Shown piece by piece: positions 13,491 to 21,840 of a DNA stretch of 64,000 bases. Made by a program: the position numbers and the translations under genes. The notes under the pieces were generated by a model. It was not told the DNA's origin. It worked only from the letters and a program-made list of their open reading frames with translations, and made no database searches. This DNA is from Pseudomonas asiatica. GTDB taxonomy: Bacteria; Pseudomonadota; Gammaproteobacteria; Pseudomonadales; Pseudomonadaceae. The DNA is taken from assembly GCF_040214835.1 (NCBI RefSeq), contig NZ_CP157874.1:2050001-2114000 (forward strand). Direction: 5' to 3'. Numbering within the stretch: the first letter of the stretch is position 1; every line of letters starts with the position of its first letter.

Positions 13491-13607
13491 TGTAGGAGCG
13501 GCCTTGCGTCGCGAAAGGGCTGCGGAGCAGCCCCGGGATATTGGCGGCGAAGCTGGTATTGCCGGGGCCGCCTCGCGGCCCTTTCGCGACACAAGGCCGC
13601 TCCTGCA
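13491..13607. repeat. REP-like inverted repeat, 'TGTAGGAGCGGCC' type, outward form
   Basis: The left arm TGTAGGAGCGGCCTTGCGTC..GCGAAAGGGC and the right arm GCCCTTTCGCGACACAAGGC..CGCTCCTGCA enclose GC-rich hairpins (GGGCTGCGGAGCAGCCC; GGGGCCGCCTCGCGGCCC). The arm order is reversed relative to the copy at 5258. It follows nfuA. Confidence 0.9.
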
Positions 13608-13810
13608 GGGATCGCGTTGAACCCACTTCCTTAGCAACAAAGTGTTACCGTTTCAACCCCTGCGACAACAGGCCGCAGCCCGTATTCAAAGGGCTGCAGC
13701 CGATCCTTGCCTTCGTCGGGTAGAACCCCTCGGGGTGTCGTGCCAGAATGCCCCGGTTTTTCGACCGGCCCGTCCCGAGGGCCGGCACCTTCCCTGTAAA
13801 GGATGGTTTC

Positions 13811-14419
13811 ATGAATGATCTATATACCCGGCGCGCAGTTGTCGCCGGGATGGGCGTTCTCGGGCTTGGCCTGCTCGCAGGCTGCAGCCCGGCCCGGGGG
13901 CTCGAGTTCAAGTACGGCAAGAACATGAGCAACGAAATCCTTGGGCGCAAGTTCAGCCTCAAGGACACCCAAGGCAATGTGCGCACCCTGTCGAGCTTCT
14001 ACGGCAGCATGCCGATGATCTTCTTCGGCTTCACCCAGTGCCCGGCCGTGTGCCCGACCACCCTGGCGCGCGCTGCGCAAATCCGCAAGCTGCTGCGCGG
14101 TCGCGATCGCGACCTGTTCCAGGTTGTGTTGATTACCCTGGACCCGGAGCGCGACACCCCCGAAGTGCTCGACGCCTACGTGAAGGCGTTCGACCCGTCG
14201 TTCACCGCGCTGACCGGCACCCCCGAGGAAATCGCCGCGGTGGCCAAAGAGTTCAAGGTGTTCTACGAGAAAGTCCCGGCGGGTGATACCTATACCGTCT
14301 CTCACTCGTCCACCAGCTACGTCTACGATACGCGTGGCACCCTGCGCCTGAGCCTGGGCCATTCCCTGACCGCCCAGGAATGCGCCGAAGACCTGGTCAC
14401 CCTGATGGAGATCTGCTGA
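13811..14419 (+). CDS. SCO1/SenC-family copper-delivery lipoprotein
   Basis: The 202-residue protein carries a membrane-anchor signal with lipobox LLAGC (Cys25) preceded by Arg7-Arg8. The thioredoxin-like domain has the SCO copper site: CPAVC (Cys77, Cys81) plus a histidine in YTVSHSSTSY (His165). SCO proteins insert or reduce copper for assembly of the CuA centre of cytochrome oxidase. The next gene starts on the base after this stop and encodes a PCu(A)C chaperone, the usual partner, which supports the assembly role. The start at 13811 follows the leader; the 200-base gap before it holds no other gene. Confidence 0.9.
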   Translation: MNDLYTRRAVVAGMGVLGLGLLAGCSPARGLEFKYGKNMSNEILGRKFSLKDTQGNVRTLSSFYGSMPMIFFGFTQCPAVCPTTLARAAQIRKLLRGRDRDLFQVVLITLDPERDTPEVLDAYVKAFDPSFTALTGTPEEIAAVAKEFKVFYEKVPAGDTYTVSHSSTSYVYDTRGTLRLSLGHSLTAQECAEDLVTLMEIC

Positions 14420-14902
14420 ATGTCGATGCAACCGATCAAGCACGGCCTGGCTGCCCTGGTCCTGATGGGCCTGGCGCTGCCGGCCCTGGCCCAGACCACC
14501 GTGAGCGACGCCTGGGTGCGGGCGACCGTGCCGCACCAGCAGTCCACCGGTGCCTTCATGACCCTGACCGCCAGCAGCGACAGCAAGCTGGTGGGCGTGG
14601 CTTCGCCTGTGGCCAAGACCGTGCAGGTGCACGAGATGACCATGAACGGCGATGTGATGGGCATGCGTGAGGTCCAGGCGGTCGAGCTGCCGGCCGGCAA
14701 GGCCGTAACCCTCGACCCGAACAGCCTGCATGTGATGCTGATGGGCCTGAACAACCAGGTGAAGGAAGGCGAGAAAGTGCCGCTGACCCTGACCATCGAA
14801 GATGCCAAGGGGGCCAAGGAAACCCTGGACGTACAGGCCGAAGTGCGTGCGCTCAACGCCGAGGCGGGCGGTGGGCATGATCACATGCACATGAAGCACT
14901 GA
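14420..14902 (+). CDS. PCu(A)C-type periplasmic copper chaperone
   Basis: The 160-residue exported protein (signal peptide ending LALPALA, about residue 24) contains the copper(I) signature H-x10-M-x21-H-x-M, with His71, Met82, His104 and Met106. Such proteins hand copper to SCO or directly to the CuA subunit of cytochrome oxidase. A His/Met-rich tail (GGGHDHMHMKH) adds a second likely copper-binding segment. It abuts the SCO gene with no spacer (TGA ATG), so the two are certainly co-transcribed and probably translationally coupled. Confidence 0.93.
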   Translation: MSMQPIKHGLAALVLMGLALPALAQTTVSDAWVRATVPHQQSTGAFMTLTASSDSKLVGVASPVAKTVQVHEMTMNGDVMGMREVQAVELPAGKAVTLDPNSLHVMLMGLNNQVKEGEKVPLTLTIEDAKGAKETLDVQAEVRALNAEAGGGHDHMHMKH

Positions 14903-14934
14903 TCAGGCTGAACCCTTTGGGGGGCGCTTTGCGC

Positions 14935-15007
14935 CCCATCGCGACACAAGGCCGCTCCCACAGGAGAACGCGCATCCCCTGTGGGAGCGGCCTTGTGTCG
15001 CGATGGG
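14935..15007. repeat. REP-like inverted repeat, 'GCGACACAAGGCCGC' type
   Basis: Arms CCCATCGCGACACAAGGCCG..CTCCCACAGG and the reverse complement (14978-15007) lie at the convergent junction between the copper-chaperone pair and the leftward gene at 15030. Confidence 0.9.
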
Positions 15008-15029
15008 CTGCCAGGCAGCCCCGGTTCAA

Positions 15030-15257
15030 TCAGCTGCGAAACTTGGGCAGCGGCCTGTCGAGGGTCAGCGAGGTCAAGGTCTTGCGGACCTGGGCCTCAT
15101 CGGCCTCCAGGGCCTTGAGACTTGCGCGGATCTTGCCGGCGGCGGGCACGTCGCCCTGCCGGTCGATCCAGTCGGCTATCTCCTTGCAGGCACTGCTCAG
15201 GCAGGCCTGGCGCTGGTTCATCAGCGACAGGAGGGTAGTGAGCTCTCTTTCGGACAT
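15030..15257 (-). CDS. Small hypothetical cytosolic protein
   Basis: This 75-residue, mostly helical and charged protein (MSERELTTLLSLMNQRQACL...) has no family I recognise. I chose the start at 15257 because GGAGG sits 8 bases upstream; an in-frame ATG five codons earlier contains that ribosome-binding site and is unlikely. It has no signal peptide or membrane segment and two cysteines near the N-terminus. It stands alone between a REP element and the AraC operon. Confidence 0.6.
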   Translation of the reverse strand: MSERELTTLLSLMNQRQACLSSACKEIADWIDRQGDVPAAGKIRASLKALEADEAQVRKTLTSLTLDRPLPKFRS

Positions 15258-15299
15258 GGCAGGATCCTCCATTCAGCCTTGTCAGTGTAGCAGTGGCTG

Positions 15300-15320
15300 G
15301 CCGGCCTGCCTGAGGCCGGC
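15300..15320 (-). terminator. Possible hairpin terminator of the azlCD-araC operon
   Basis: A perfect 8-bp stem GCCGGCCT/AGGCCGGC with a 5-base loop lies 9 bases after the AraC-family stop. No poly-T run follows on the minus strand, so termination is unproven. Confidence 0.4.
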
Positions 15321-15329
15321 TGTCGCAGC

Positions 15330-16163
15330 TCAGCCTTGCAGGCAGGCGCTGCGATAAGCCCCTGGCGTTACCCCATAGGCCTGCTTGAACTGCCGGCTCA
15401 AATGGCTCTGGTCGGCAAAGCCCAGGTCGAACGCCACCTCCGAGGCAGCCCAGCCACGCTTTAGCATTTCCCGCGCACGGGCCAGGCGCCGCTGCTTCAA
15501 CCAGGCATGTGGCGGCAGGCCGGTGGCCTGGCGGAACACCCGGGCGAAATGGAATGGTGACAAGTTGACCGCCGCCGCCAGGGCCTCGAGCGAGGGCGGG
15601 TCGGCCAGTTGGCTTTCCAGCAGCTCACGGGCGCGGGCCACTGCCAGCGGTTCGTGGCCAGGGGCGGCAGGTTCGGCGCATTGCCCGTGCCGTTGCACCA
15701 GGGCCAGCACCGCCTGGCGCCAGGCGGTCTGCTGCTGCAGGGCGCTGGCGCCGGCTTCGGACAGCTGGTGCAACTGGCTGAAGGCAAGCGCCAGGGCCGG
15801 GTCGTGGATCACGCTGTCCTTGAAGCTGGGCATGCCGTGGCGGCCCAGTTCCAGTTCGTCGAGCACCCCGGTTACCCGTTCATGTTCCGGGTAGAACCCT
15901 CGGTAGCGCCAGCCCGCTTCGTGGGCGGTGGCCCCGGTGTGCAGCTCGTCGGGATTGATCAGCACCATGCTGCCGACCGGCGCCAGGTGCTCGCTGCCGC
16001 GATGCCAGAAGCGCTGGGCGCCTGACTCGATCACGGTGAACACATAGCCTTCATGCACATGCGGTGCGAAGCGCTGCTGGAAATAGCGCGCGTGCAGCAT
16101 CTCGACGTCGCCCAGTGCCGGCGCCTGCCAGAGGTGTGTCTGCTCGCGCAGGGGCGTGCTCAT
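15330..16163 (-). CDS. AraC-family transcriptional regulator linked to azlCD
   Basis: The 277-residue protein has an N-terminal cupin-type ligand-sensing domain (HVHEGYVFTVIESGAQRFW, about residues 35-54) and a C-terminal double helix-turn-helix (about 175-275) ending in the family pattern FADQSHLSRQFKQAYGVTPG. Its ATG overlaps the azlD stop by 4 bases, so it is the last gene of the azlC-azlD-regulator operon and probably controls that exporter. The effector is not known; a branched-chain or related amino acid is a reasonable guess from the neighbours. Confidence 0.88.
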   Translation of the reverse strand: MSTPLREQTHLWQAPALGDVEMLHARYFQQRFAPHVHEGYVFTVIESGAQRFWHRGSEHLAPVGSMVLINPDELHTGATAHEAGWRYRGFYPEHERVTGVLDELELGRHGMPSFKDSVIHDPALALAFSQLHQLSEAGASALQQQTAWRQAVLALVQRHGQCAEPAAPGHEPLAVARARELLESQLADPPSLEALAAAVNLSPFHFARVFRQATGLPPHAWLKQRRLARAREMLKRGWAASEVAFDLGFADQSHLSRQFKQAYGVTPGAYRSACLQG

Positions 16164-16474
16164 GCCAGCCAGCTGCGCAGGAGGAAGAAGATCAACATGC
16201 TCACCAGCATGCTCAGCAACACGCTGCGGGTCAACAGCACCAGGGCGATGGCCACCAGCGAACCCAGCAGGTAGGGGTTGAGCAGGCTCAGGTTCAACAG
16301 GTGCTCGGGCATGAAGATGATCGGGCCGCAGATTGCGGTGAGCATGCCCGGCACGGCAAAACCGAGGAACTGCCGGGCGTTGGAGCTCAGGCGCAAGGGC
16401 AGGCGCGGCTCCAGGAACGCATAGCGGTTGAGGAACACGATGGCGCCCATGGCAAGAATCAGGACCCAGGTCAT
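16160..16474 (-). CDS. azlD: AzlD-type branched-chain amino acid exporter small subunit
   Basis: The 104-residue membrane protein with about four hydrophobic helices is typical of AzlD (N-terminus MTWVLILAMGAIVFLNRYAF with the family's aromatic motif). With AzlC it forms a two-component exporter for branched-chain or analogous amino acids. It overlaps azlC upstream and the AraC-type regulator downstream by 4 bases each (ATGA), indicating tight translational coupling. Confidence 0.88.
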   Translation of the reverse strand: MTWVLILAMGAIVFLNRYAFLEPRLPLRLSSNARQFLGFAVPGMLTAICGPIIFMPEHLLNLSLLNPYLLGSLVAIALVLLTRSVLLSMLVSMLIFFLLRSWLA

Positions 16475-17163
16475 GCGCGGGCTCCGGCGAATTTCTGGCA
16501 GACGAAACCGGCGCTCATGCCCAGCAGGCCTGCGGCCACCAGGGCGGTTTCCCAGTGCCAGTAGCTGAACAGCACCGAACAGAACAGCGACACCGCCACG
16601 CACACCAGCGTGGCCAGGTTGCGCACCAGCGGCGCGATCAGGGCGACGAAGGTGGCGACAATGGAAAAGTCCAGGCCGAGCTGGTCCAGGTGCGGAATGT
16701 TCTGCCCCAGCAGGATGCCGGCCAGGGTGAACAGGTTCCAGGCGACGTAGAAGGTCAGGCCCACGCCCAGGGCGTACCAGCGGTTGAACTGCTGCTGGTC
16801 GTACTGGCTGGTCAGGGCGAAGAACTCGTCGGTGAGCAGGAAGCCCAGGCCCAGGCGCCAGCGCAGCGGCTGGCTGGACAGCACCGGGCGCATCGTCAGG
16901 CCATACAGCAGGTGCTGCGAGGTCAGCAGCAGGGTGGTCAGCAGGATCGACGCCAGGTTGGCGCCGCCCTTGAGCATGCCGATCGCCACCAGTTGCGCGG
17001 CACCGGCGAAGACAATGGCCGACAGCCCTTGCCCCTCCCAGGCGCTGAGGTTGGCCTCGATGGCCATGGAGCCGGCCAGCAGGCCCCAGGGGGCGACGGC
17101 CAGGGACAACGGGAGAATGGCGATGGCGCCGTGGAGAAAGGCTTGGCGGGCGATGTGGGGCAT
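16471..17163 (-). CDS. azlC: AzlC-type branched-chain amino acid exporter large subunit
   Basis: The 230-residue inner-membrane protein shows the AzlC pattern: LPLSLAVAPWGLLAGSMA near the N-terminus, FAGAAQLVAIGML, and LLTSQHLLYGLTMRP. It works with AzlD as an amino acid exporter. I chose the start at 17163 (MPHIARQAF); the longer in-frame extension upstream runs through a REP repeat and is not coding. It is the first gene of the three-gene operon with azlD and an AraC-type regulator. Confidence 0.88.
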   Translation of the reverse strand: MPHIARQAFLHGAIAILPLSLAVAPWGLLAGSMAIEANLSAWEGQGLSAIVFAGAAQLVAIGMLKGGANLASILLTTLLLTSQHLLYGLTMRPVLSSQPLRWRLGLGFLLTDEFFALTSQYDQQQFNRWYALGVGLTFYVAWNLFTLAGILLGQNIPHLDQLGLDFSIVATFVALIAPLVRNLATLVCVAVSLFCSVLFSYWHWETALVAAGLLGMSAGFVCQKFAGARA

Positions 17164-17254
17164 GGTGGCTGCAGTGCGTGTACGTTGGCAGGCCAGCATG
17201 CCAGACGGGGCGGGGGATGGCTTGAACGATCTTGCTATGCCTGGCACGGTCCCT

Positions 17255-17369
17255 TGTAGGAGCGGCCTTGTGTCGCGATGGGGCGCGCAGCGGCCCCAGG
17301 ATTTCAGCTTCGCCGCAGATATTGCCGGGGCCGCTGCGCGCCCCATCGCGACACAAGGCCGCTCCTACA
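17255..17369. repeat. REP-like inverted repeat, 'TGTAGGAGCGGCC' type, outward form
   Basis: Arms TGTAGGAGCGGCCTTGTGTC..GCGATGGGGCGCG and the reverse complement ending CGCTCCTACA enclose two GC-rich hairpins. It lies between azlC and the leftward gene at 17387. Confidence 0.9.
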
Positions 17370-17386
17370 CGGGAGCCGTGTCCGTG

Positions 17387-18073
17387 TTAAGGACGGCTGG
17401 TCAGGTGCTGCTGCGCTGTCACGCAGCCGTTGGTATCCACGGCCTTCTGCAGCAGGCTCTGGCGGTGCTGCGGGTCGAGGTCGCCGAGCAGGCGGTATAC
17501 CTCGGCCTGGTAGTCACGCTGGCGCCCCCACTGCATTTCCAGGCCTTGTGGCCGGTTGCGGTTGCAGGCCAGGCGCGTGGCCGGTTGCGGGTAGTAGGGG
17601 GCATATACGGTGGCCATGTTGGGGATGGCCTCCAGCGCAGTGCGGTACTCGCTGCTGACGTTATAGGGCGGGCACCAGGTGGCGATGGCCGGCGCCGGCG
17701 CGGCAAAGCCCTGTCTGAGGCTGGCTTCGAGCAGCGGGCAGGCGGCATCCGGGATTTGCGCGGCGGGCAGGTAGGTCATGTAGTACAGCGCCAGGCGGTA
17801 CTGTGCGACCGGGTGGCCCAGCTCCACGGACTTTTTCAGCAAGGCGACGGCTGTCGGCAGGGTGTGGGCCATGGCCTGGCCCTGGCGGCTGAGCTCCGGG
17901 TCGCCGCCGATGGCCGTGCGCAGCGTGCTGGCGCCGTCGTCCTGGCTGTCGGCCTGCTCCAGCAGGGGCAAGGCCTGGCGGTAGAGCAGGTCGGCATGAG
18001 GGTCGATGCGCACTTCCAGCGCGTGCGCGGCCAGCGGCATCAGGGCGATCAACAGTGGGGGCAAGCGAAGCAT
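17387..18073 (-). CDS. Exported Sel1/TPR-like repeat protein of unknown function
   Basis: The 228-residue protein begins with a signal peptide (MLRLPPLLIALMPLAAHA) and consists of helices of Sel1/TPR character, for example AVALLKKSVELGHPVAQYRL around residues 80-100, a typical repeat in which a helix pair ends in G-x-x-x-A-Q-Y. Cysteines are paired widely and could form periplasmic disulfides. The start at 18073 was preferred over an in-frame TTG five codons earlier because it gives a normal signal sequence. No specific partner is evident. Confidence 0.65.
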   Translation of the reverse strand: MLRLPPLLIALMPLAAHALEVRIDPHADLLYRQALPLLEQADSQDDGASTLRTAIGGDPELSRQGQAMAHTLPTAVALLKKSVELGHPVAQYRLALYYMTYLPAAQIPDAACPLLEASLRQGFAAPAPAIATWCPPYNVSSEYRTALEAIPNMATVYAPYYPQPATRLACNRNRPQGLEMQWGRQRDYQAEVYRLLGDLDPQHRQSLLQKAVDTNGCVTAQQHLTSRP

Positions 18074-18078
18074 GCGGC

Positions 18079-18132
18079 TCACAGGCAAGCCCCATGGGGT
18101 GCCAGGTACTGATGGATGGCTTCGATGTTCAT
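18079..18132 (-). other. 17-codon upstream open frame, possible leader peptide
   Basis: ATG 18132 opens a frame MNIEAIHQYLAPHGACL that stops 5 bases before the ATG of the exported repeat protein. The close spacing could couple the two or be coincidental. No strong ribosome-binding site is visible, so this is a weak call. Confidence 0.25.
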
Positions 18133-18220
18133 GGCGGTCAAGCGTGCGCCTCGGGCAGATCGGAACGACGGCCTATTCTAGCCACCCAAGTGGCCTGGCC
18201 GGAAGACCACCTGGCAACTG

Positions 18221-19303
18221 TCAGACGAGCTTGATCGGCGTGACCTTGCGCTGGGCATGTTTTTCCTGGGCCAGGCCAAGCTTGGCGGTAATGACCTTGG
18301 CCAGGGCATTGTTGCCCAGGTCGTTCAGGTGCAGGCGGTCGATGAACAGGTCGGCGCCGAACACCGGCGAGCTGCTGAGCATGCAGTTCATGTCATAGCA
18401 GGGCACCGGGTCGGCCTGGCTCTTGATGCGACGGAAGAAGGCCGAGTGCAACTGGCTGTCGAACGCGCCGTCCAGCAGCCGGTCGAAATTCGCCGGTCGC
18501 CGCTGTAGCGCGTCCAGCATGGCCTGCTCGCCAGCGGGCAGGCTATCCCGGCACCAGGGCAGCAACGGCTGCAGGATGAAGGTGAGGGTGGAATGGCTGT
18601 CTGCCAGCAGCCGGTCCCATTGGCGCAAGGTCCGGCCAATGCTGTCGGCGGCACGGGCCAGGCGCTTTTCCGGGGGTGACAGCGGCCAGGTGGCAGGTGT
18701 TGCGACCGAGGGCGTGGCCAACGCCTGGCCGATGCGTCGCCACAGCGATTGCCGGCGGGGCGCCGCCGCGGGCTGCATGCCTTCGCTGAAACTGTTGAGA
18801 AAATCCTGGTAGGCCTTGGCGTGCCGCGGGTCGCTCAGGCTGGCGAGGACTTCGCAGAGGGCTTCGTGGGCCAGGGTGTTGAGGCCGCTGAGCACCACCA
18901 CATGGCCGAGCTGGCCAAGGCGGTGCTGGTGGGTCAGGAACATCAGCAGCTCCTGGCTGGCATTGAGCCCGCAGCCAGCCAGGCTCAGCCAGACTTCGCC
19001 AGTCAGCATCGACAGGTGCGAGGCCACCGTGTGTTCGTCGGAGCTGGCACCGATGCCCAGGGCGGTGGAGCCGCCGACCAGCAGGTTGATGCGTGACGCA
19101 CCACCGCGCTCGGCTGCCGAAAAGCGCTTGCCGGCAAAATGGCTGTAGCGCAGGCCCAGGGCATCGGTGTTGATGGTGCCGGAGCGGTAGCCGGTTTCGT
19201 GCACATGCACGGTGTGCGGGGCGCGCCGGCTGCCCAGCAGCAGAAAGCGCTGGTAGTCCTGTTGCAACGGCGAAGGCGACGAGGTCGTGTCAGTCGCGGT
19301 CAT
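18221..19303 (-). CDS. SGNH/GDSL-like hydrolase-fold protein ('inducer of phenazine A'-like)
   Basis: The 360-residue protein has an SGNH-hydrolase signature: GGSTALGIG with candidate nucleophile Ser79, and DRLHLND with the Asp322/His325 pair near the C-terminus. A Gly and an Asn between them (SLAGCGLNAS, about 115; SGLNTLAH, about 150) match the other SGNH blocks. It has no signal peptide. From memory, pseudomonad homologues carry the name 'inducer of phenazine A', but their reaction is unknown. The start has AAGGAG 7 bases upstream. It lies 39 bases after the LysE-type exporter and is the last gene of the operon that begins at 20760, suggesting it acts on the same metabolite. Confidence 0.7.
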   Translation of the reverse strand: MTATDTTSSPSPLQQDYQRFLLLGSRRAPHTVHVHETGYRSGTINTDALGLRYSHFAGKRFSAAERGGASRINLLVGGSTALGIGASSDEHTVASHLSMLTGEVWLSLAGCGLNASQELLMFLTHQHRLGQLGHVVVLSGLNTLAHEALCEVLASLSDPRHAKAYQDFLNSFSEGMQPAAAPRRQSLWRRIGQALATPSVATPATWPLSPPEKRLARAADSIGRTLRQWDRLLADSHSTLTFILQPLLPWCRDSLPAGEQAMLDALQRRPANFDRLLDGAFDSQLHSAFFRRIKSQADPVPCYDMNCMLSSSPVFGADLFIDRLHLNDLGNNALAKVITAKLGLAQEKHAQRKVTPIKLV

Positions 19304-19342
19304 GGGTTCTCCTTCTGTTGCAGCGGGCACCTTGCATCACGT

Positions 19343-19969
19343 TCAGGCCGCCAGCTCCTTGACGTTGTACAGCAGGCCGCCGGCGGCGATCAGCAGCAGG
19401 GCGACCCCCGAGGCCAGGCTGATCATGCGGTTGCTGCGCTGCGAGGCGATCTTGCCGATGGCGAAGATGTACAGGCTGAGCACGGCAAAATCGATGGCCA
19501 CCCACAGCATCGACAGCACCACCATGCTCTTGCCGAACGACTCGGTGATCTGGATGAACTGCGGGAAGAAGGCGATGAAGAAGATGATGTCCTTCGGGTT
19601 GGAAATGCCCACCATGAAACCTTGCAGCAGCCCGCCGCGGCCAGGCTTGGCGAGCTCGCCCGGTGCCTCGGCTGCCGGCGCCTGCAGGGCGTCCCGCAGC
19701 GTGCCGACGGCAATGTAGCCGATGAACAGGCAACCCAGCAGGCTCATGGCGCTGAGCCAGGCCTTGTCGATGGCGGCGCTGGTGAGGATGATCCAGGCCG
19801 CCGCGCCGATCAGCACCAGTGATGCCCAGTTGGTACCCACAGCCGTGAACATGGCCTTGCGTGAGCCGGAGGCGGCCGCGGTGTTGACGATCAGTGCCAC
19901 CACCGGGCCGGGGGTGGCGATCAGTAGCAGGACAGTAAGGGCGTAGGTAGCGGTGAGTGCGGTATTCAC
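19343..19969 (-). CDS. LysE/RhtB-family amino acid exporter
   Basis: The 208-residue inner-membrane protein of the LysE superfamily shows the family hallmarks LLLIATPGPVVALI near residues 15-28 and GFMVGISNPKDIIFFIAFFP in the middle. Six hydrophobic helices are visible. A GTG start at 19969, two bases after the stop of the YqcI/YcgG gene, was chosen because it begins the first helix at the family position. Such proteins export amino acids or derivatives by proton antiport. Its tight coupling to the upstream gene suggests it exports that enzyme's product. Confidence 0.85.
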   Translation of the reverse strand: MNTALTATYALTVLLLIATPGPVVALIVNTAAASGSRKAMFTAVGTNWASLVLIGAAAWIILTSAAIDKAWLSAMSLLGCLFIGYIAVGTLRDALQAPAAEAPGELAKPGRGGLLQGFMVGISNPKDIIFFIAFFPQFIQITESFGKSMVVLSMLWVAIDFAVLSLYIFAIGKIASQRSNRMISLASGVALLLIAAGGLLYNVKELAA

Positions 19970-19971
19970 GG

Positions 19972-20760
19972 TCAGGTCTCGATCAGTATGTCGGGTGTTG
20001 CCGGCTGTACGGCATGGGCGTGGAACGGGCAGCGGGACGGGTTGAGCGACCCTGCCTCCTGCAGTTGGTACTGCTTCCACTCGTAGTTGTCGGCATCGCC
20101 GAAGAAACCAAGGGTGTCGGGCATGACGCCGTCGTTGTAGTGGTGCACGCGCTCGCGGATGCGTTCGCGGATACGATGGCCGCTTTCGGTGTTGACGTTG
20201 GCCACTTCGTCGAAGTTCGCCCGCGGGTTGATGACGAAGGTGATGTGTGGCCCCAGGTTGCGGCTTTTCATCTGCTGGTGGCCGGGGAAGTTCATGTTGA
20301 TGAACAGCGGCATGCCGGCAAAGCAGAACGACCAGGCGTTGTCGTCGGGGTCGGTCGGGATGCCCTGCGGCCAGGGATGCGGGTCGCGCGCGTGCACGCC
20401 ACGCAACACCTTCCAGGCCAGCGCCTGTTGCTCGGCCAGGGTGTAGTCGGCGGCAGTTTCGAGAAACACCACCAGTGGGCTGCCGATACGCTGCTTGGGT
20501 GGGATAGGTGTGACGGTGCGCACGTAGTCGGCCAGGCCCATGGCGATGTCATCGGCCAGCTGCCCGGCGCGGGCGAAGAGGATGTGGCAGGTTGCGCCGT
20601 TTACCGCCTTGCGGCCGAACAGGCAGGGAAACTCGGGGTTGGCGAGGACACTGCGAAAATGTTCTACGGCTTTGTAGGTCCAATGTCGCGCGTTGCGCAC
20701 ATGGTCAGCGGCCAGCTCTAGCGCATCCAGGCGATAGCAAGTTCCATAACCCGTCGACAT
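19972..20760 (-). CDS. YqcI/YcgG family protein, candidate heme-dependent oxygenase
   Basis: The 262-residue soluble protein is recognisable as YqcI/YcgG by FPCLFGRKAVNG (Cys46), by WSFCFAGMPLFINMNFPGHQ (about residues 140-160) and by SRNLGPHITFVINPR. From recall, recently characterised members are heme enzymes that hydroxylate the guanidine or nitrogen of arginine-like substrates; I cannot verify that here. It is the first gene of an operon with a LysE-type exporter (2-base gap) and an SGNH-like protein, and is divergent from a LysR regulator. Together these suggest a small modified-amino-acid pathway. Confidence 0.75.
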   Translation of the reverse strand: MSTGYGTCYRLDALELAADHVRNARHWTYKAVEHFRSVLANPEFPCLFGRKAVNGATCHILFARAGQLADDIAMGLADYVRTVTPIPPKQRIGSPLVVFLETAADYTLAEQQALAWKVLRGVHARDPHPWPQGIPTDPDDNAWSFCFAGMPLFINMNFPGHQQMKSRNLGPHITFVINPRANFDEVANVNTESGHRIRERIRERVHHYNDGVMPDTLGFFGDADNYEWKQYQLQEAGSLNPSRCPFHAHAVQPATPDILIET

Positions 20761-20783
20761 GATTTCCCCAGGCGTAAATTTGA

Positions 20784-20793
20784 TGAACGTTCA
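20784..20793. promoter_or_regulatory. Palindrome between the YqcI/YcgG operon and lysR
   Basis: TGAACGTTCA is a perfect 10-bp palindrome within TTGATGAACGTTCAA, 24 bases upstream of the leftward operon. It could be part of a LysR-type operator; the evidence is symmetry and position only. Confidence 0.35.
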
Positions 20794-20919
20794 AGTCACA
20801 TGCAGGCAGGATCTTGGTTATGTTTATTATTTACCCGCATTTTCCGAGACGTCCTTGGCGTTGTAAAACGCGTGGAACTATGACCTACTATTAGTCTTAC
20901 TCATGCTCAGGGCGTCGCC

Positions 20920-21840
20920 ATGTCGGAACGGATTCAGGCTTTGCACGCGCTGCGTGCCTTCGAGGTGGCCTCTCGCTATGGCTCATTTACCCGTGCCGCG
21001 GAAGAGCTGGCCCTGACCCAGGGCGCCGTCAGCCACCACATCAAGACCCTCGAAGCCATGTTCGGCTGCGACCTGTTCGAACGCCGCGGGCCGAAGCTGG
21101 CCCTGACCGAGCACGGCCGCCTGCTGGCGCAGGAACTCAAGGTTGGCTTCAAGATCATCGAAAATGCCTGCGCCCTGCTGCGTCAGGACCGCTACGGCCT
21201 GCGTCTGAAGGCGCCGTCCACGCTGACCGTGCGCTGGCTGCTGCGGGCGCTGGATGCGTTCAAGAAGGTCGAGGACAACTGCAGCGTGCAGCTGTCCAGC
21301 GTGTGGATGGACATCGACAGCGTGGACTTCTACTCCGAGCCCTACGACTGTGCGATCCTCCTGGCCAACGGGCGTTTTCCCGCCGATATCGAGAGTTTCA
21401 AGCTGTTCGATGAATGGCTGATCCCGGTGTGCCACCCGGATTACATGGCCCAGGCTCAACCGGTCCTTGCCGACCTGGCCCAGTGCGAATTCCTGCACCC
21501 GTCCCCTGACCGACGAGACTGGCGGCGCTGGCTGGCTCGCATGGATGCGCTGGACATCAGCATCGATCACGGGCAAGTGTTCGATACTCTCGACCAGGGC
21601 ATCTCGGCCGCACAGCAAGGCCTGGGTATTTCGGTGGTCGACCTGGTGCTGGCCAGCGCCGACCTGTTGGCCGGGCGCCTGGTCACACCGTTCAAGCACG
21701 CGGTGGCCACCGGCGACGGCTATTACATGACCTGGCTCAAGGCCAGCCCCAAGGCGCGGCAGATGCACAAGCTGCGCGAGTTCCTGCTAGGCCAGGTGCC
21801 ACCGCTGGCCTGCAAGGACATCAATTACCTGTACGGTTGA
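20920..21840 (+). CDS. LysR-type regulator, GcvA-like
   Basis: The 306-residue regulator has an N-terminal winged helix (residues 6-65) with the GcvA-type pattern LHALRAFEVASRYGSFTRAA and LTQGAVSHHIKTLE, followed by the type-2 periplasmic-like effector domain. It is transcribed divergently from the YqcI/YcgG operon across a 159-base spacer, the classical arrangement for a LysR protein that controls its neighbour. In GcvA-like regulators effectors are often amino acids or beta-lactam-type compounds; none can be named here. Confidence 0.88.
   Translation: MSERIQALHALRAFEVASRYGSFTRAAEELALTQGAVSHHIKTLEAMFGCDLFERRGPKLALTEHGRLLAQELKVGFKIIENACALLRQDRYGLRLKAPSTLTVRWLLRALDAFKKVEDNCSVQLSSVWMDIDSVDFYSEPYDCAILLANGRFPADIESFKLFDEWLIPVCHPDYMAQAQPVLADLAQCEFLHPSPDRRDWRRWLARMDALDISIDHGQVFDTLDQGISAAQQGLGISVVDLVLASADLLAGRLVTPFKHAVATGDGYYMTWLKASPKARQMHKLREFLLGQVPPLACKDINYLYG

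Noticed and set aside
13491..13607. REP pairs considered as CRISPR-like repeats
   Set aside because: Copies are isolated, palindromic, intergenic and not separated by regular unique spacers.
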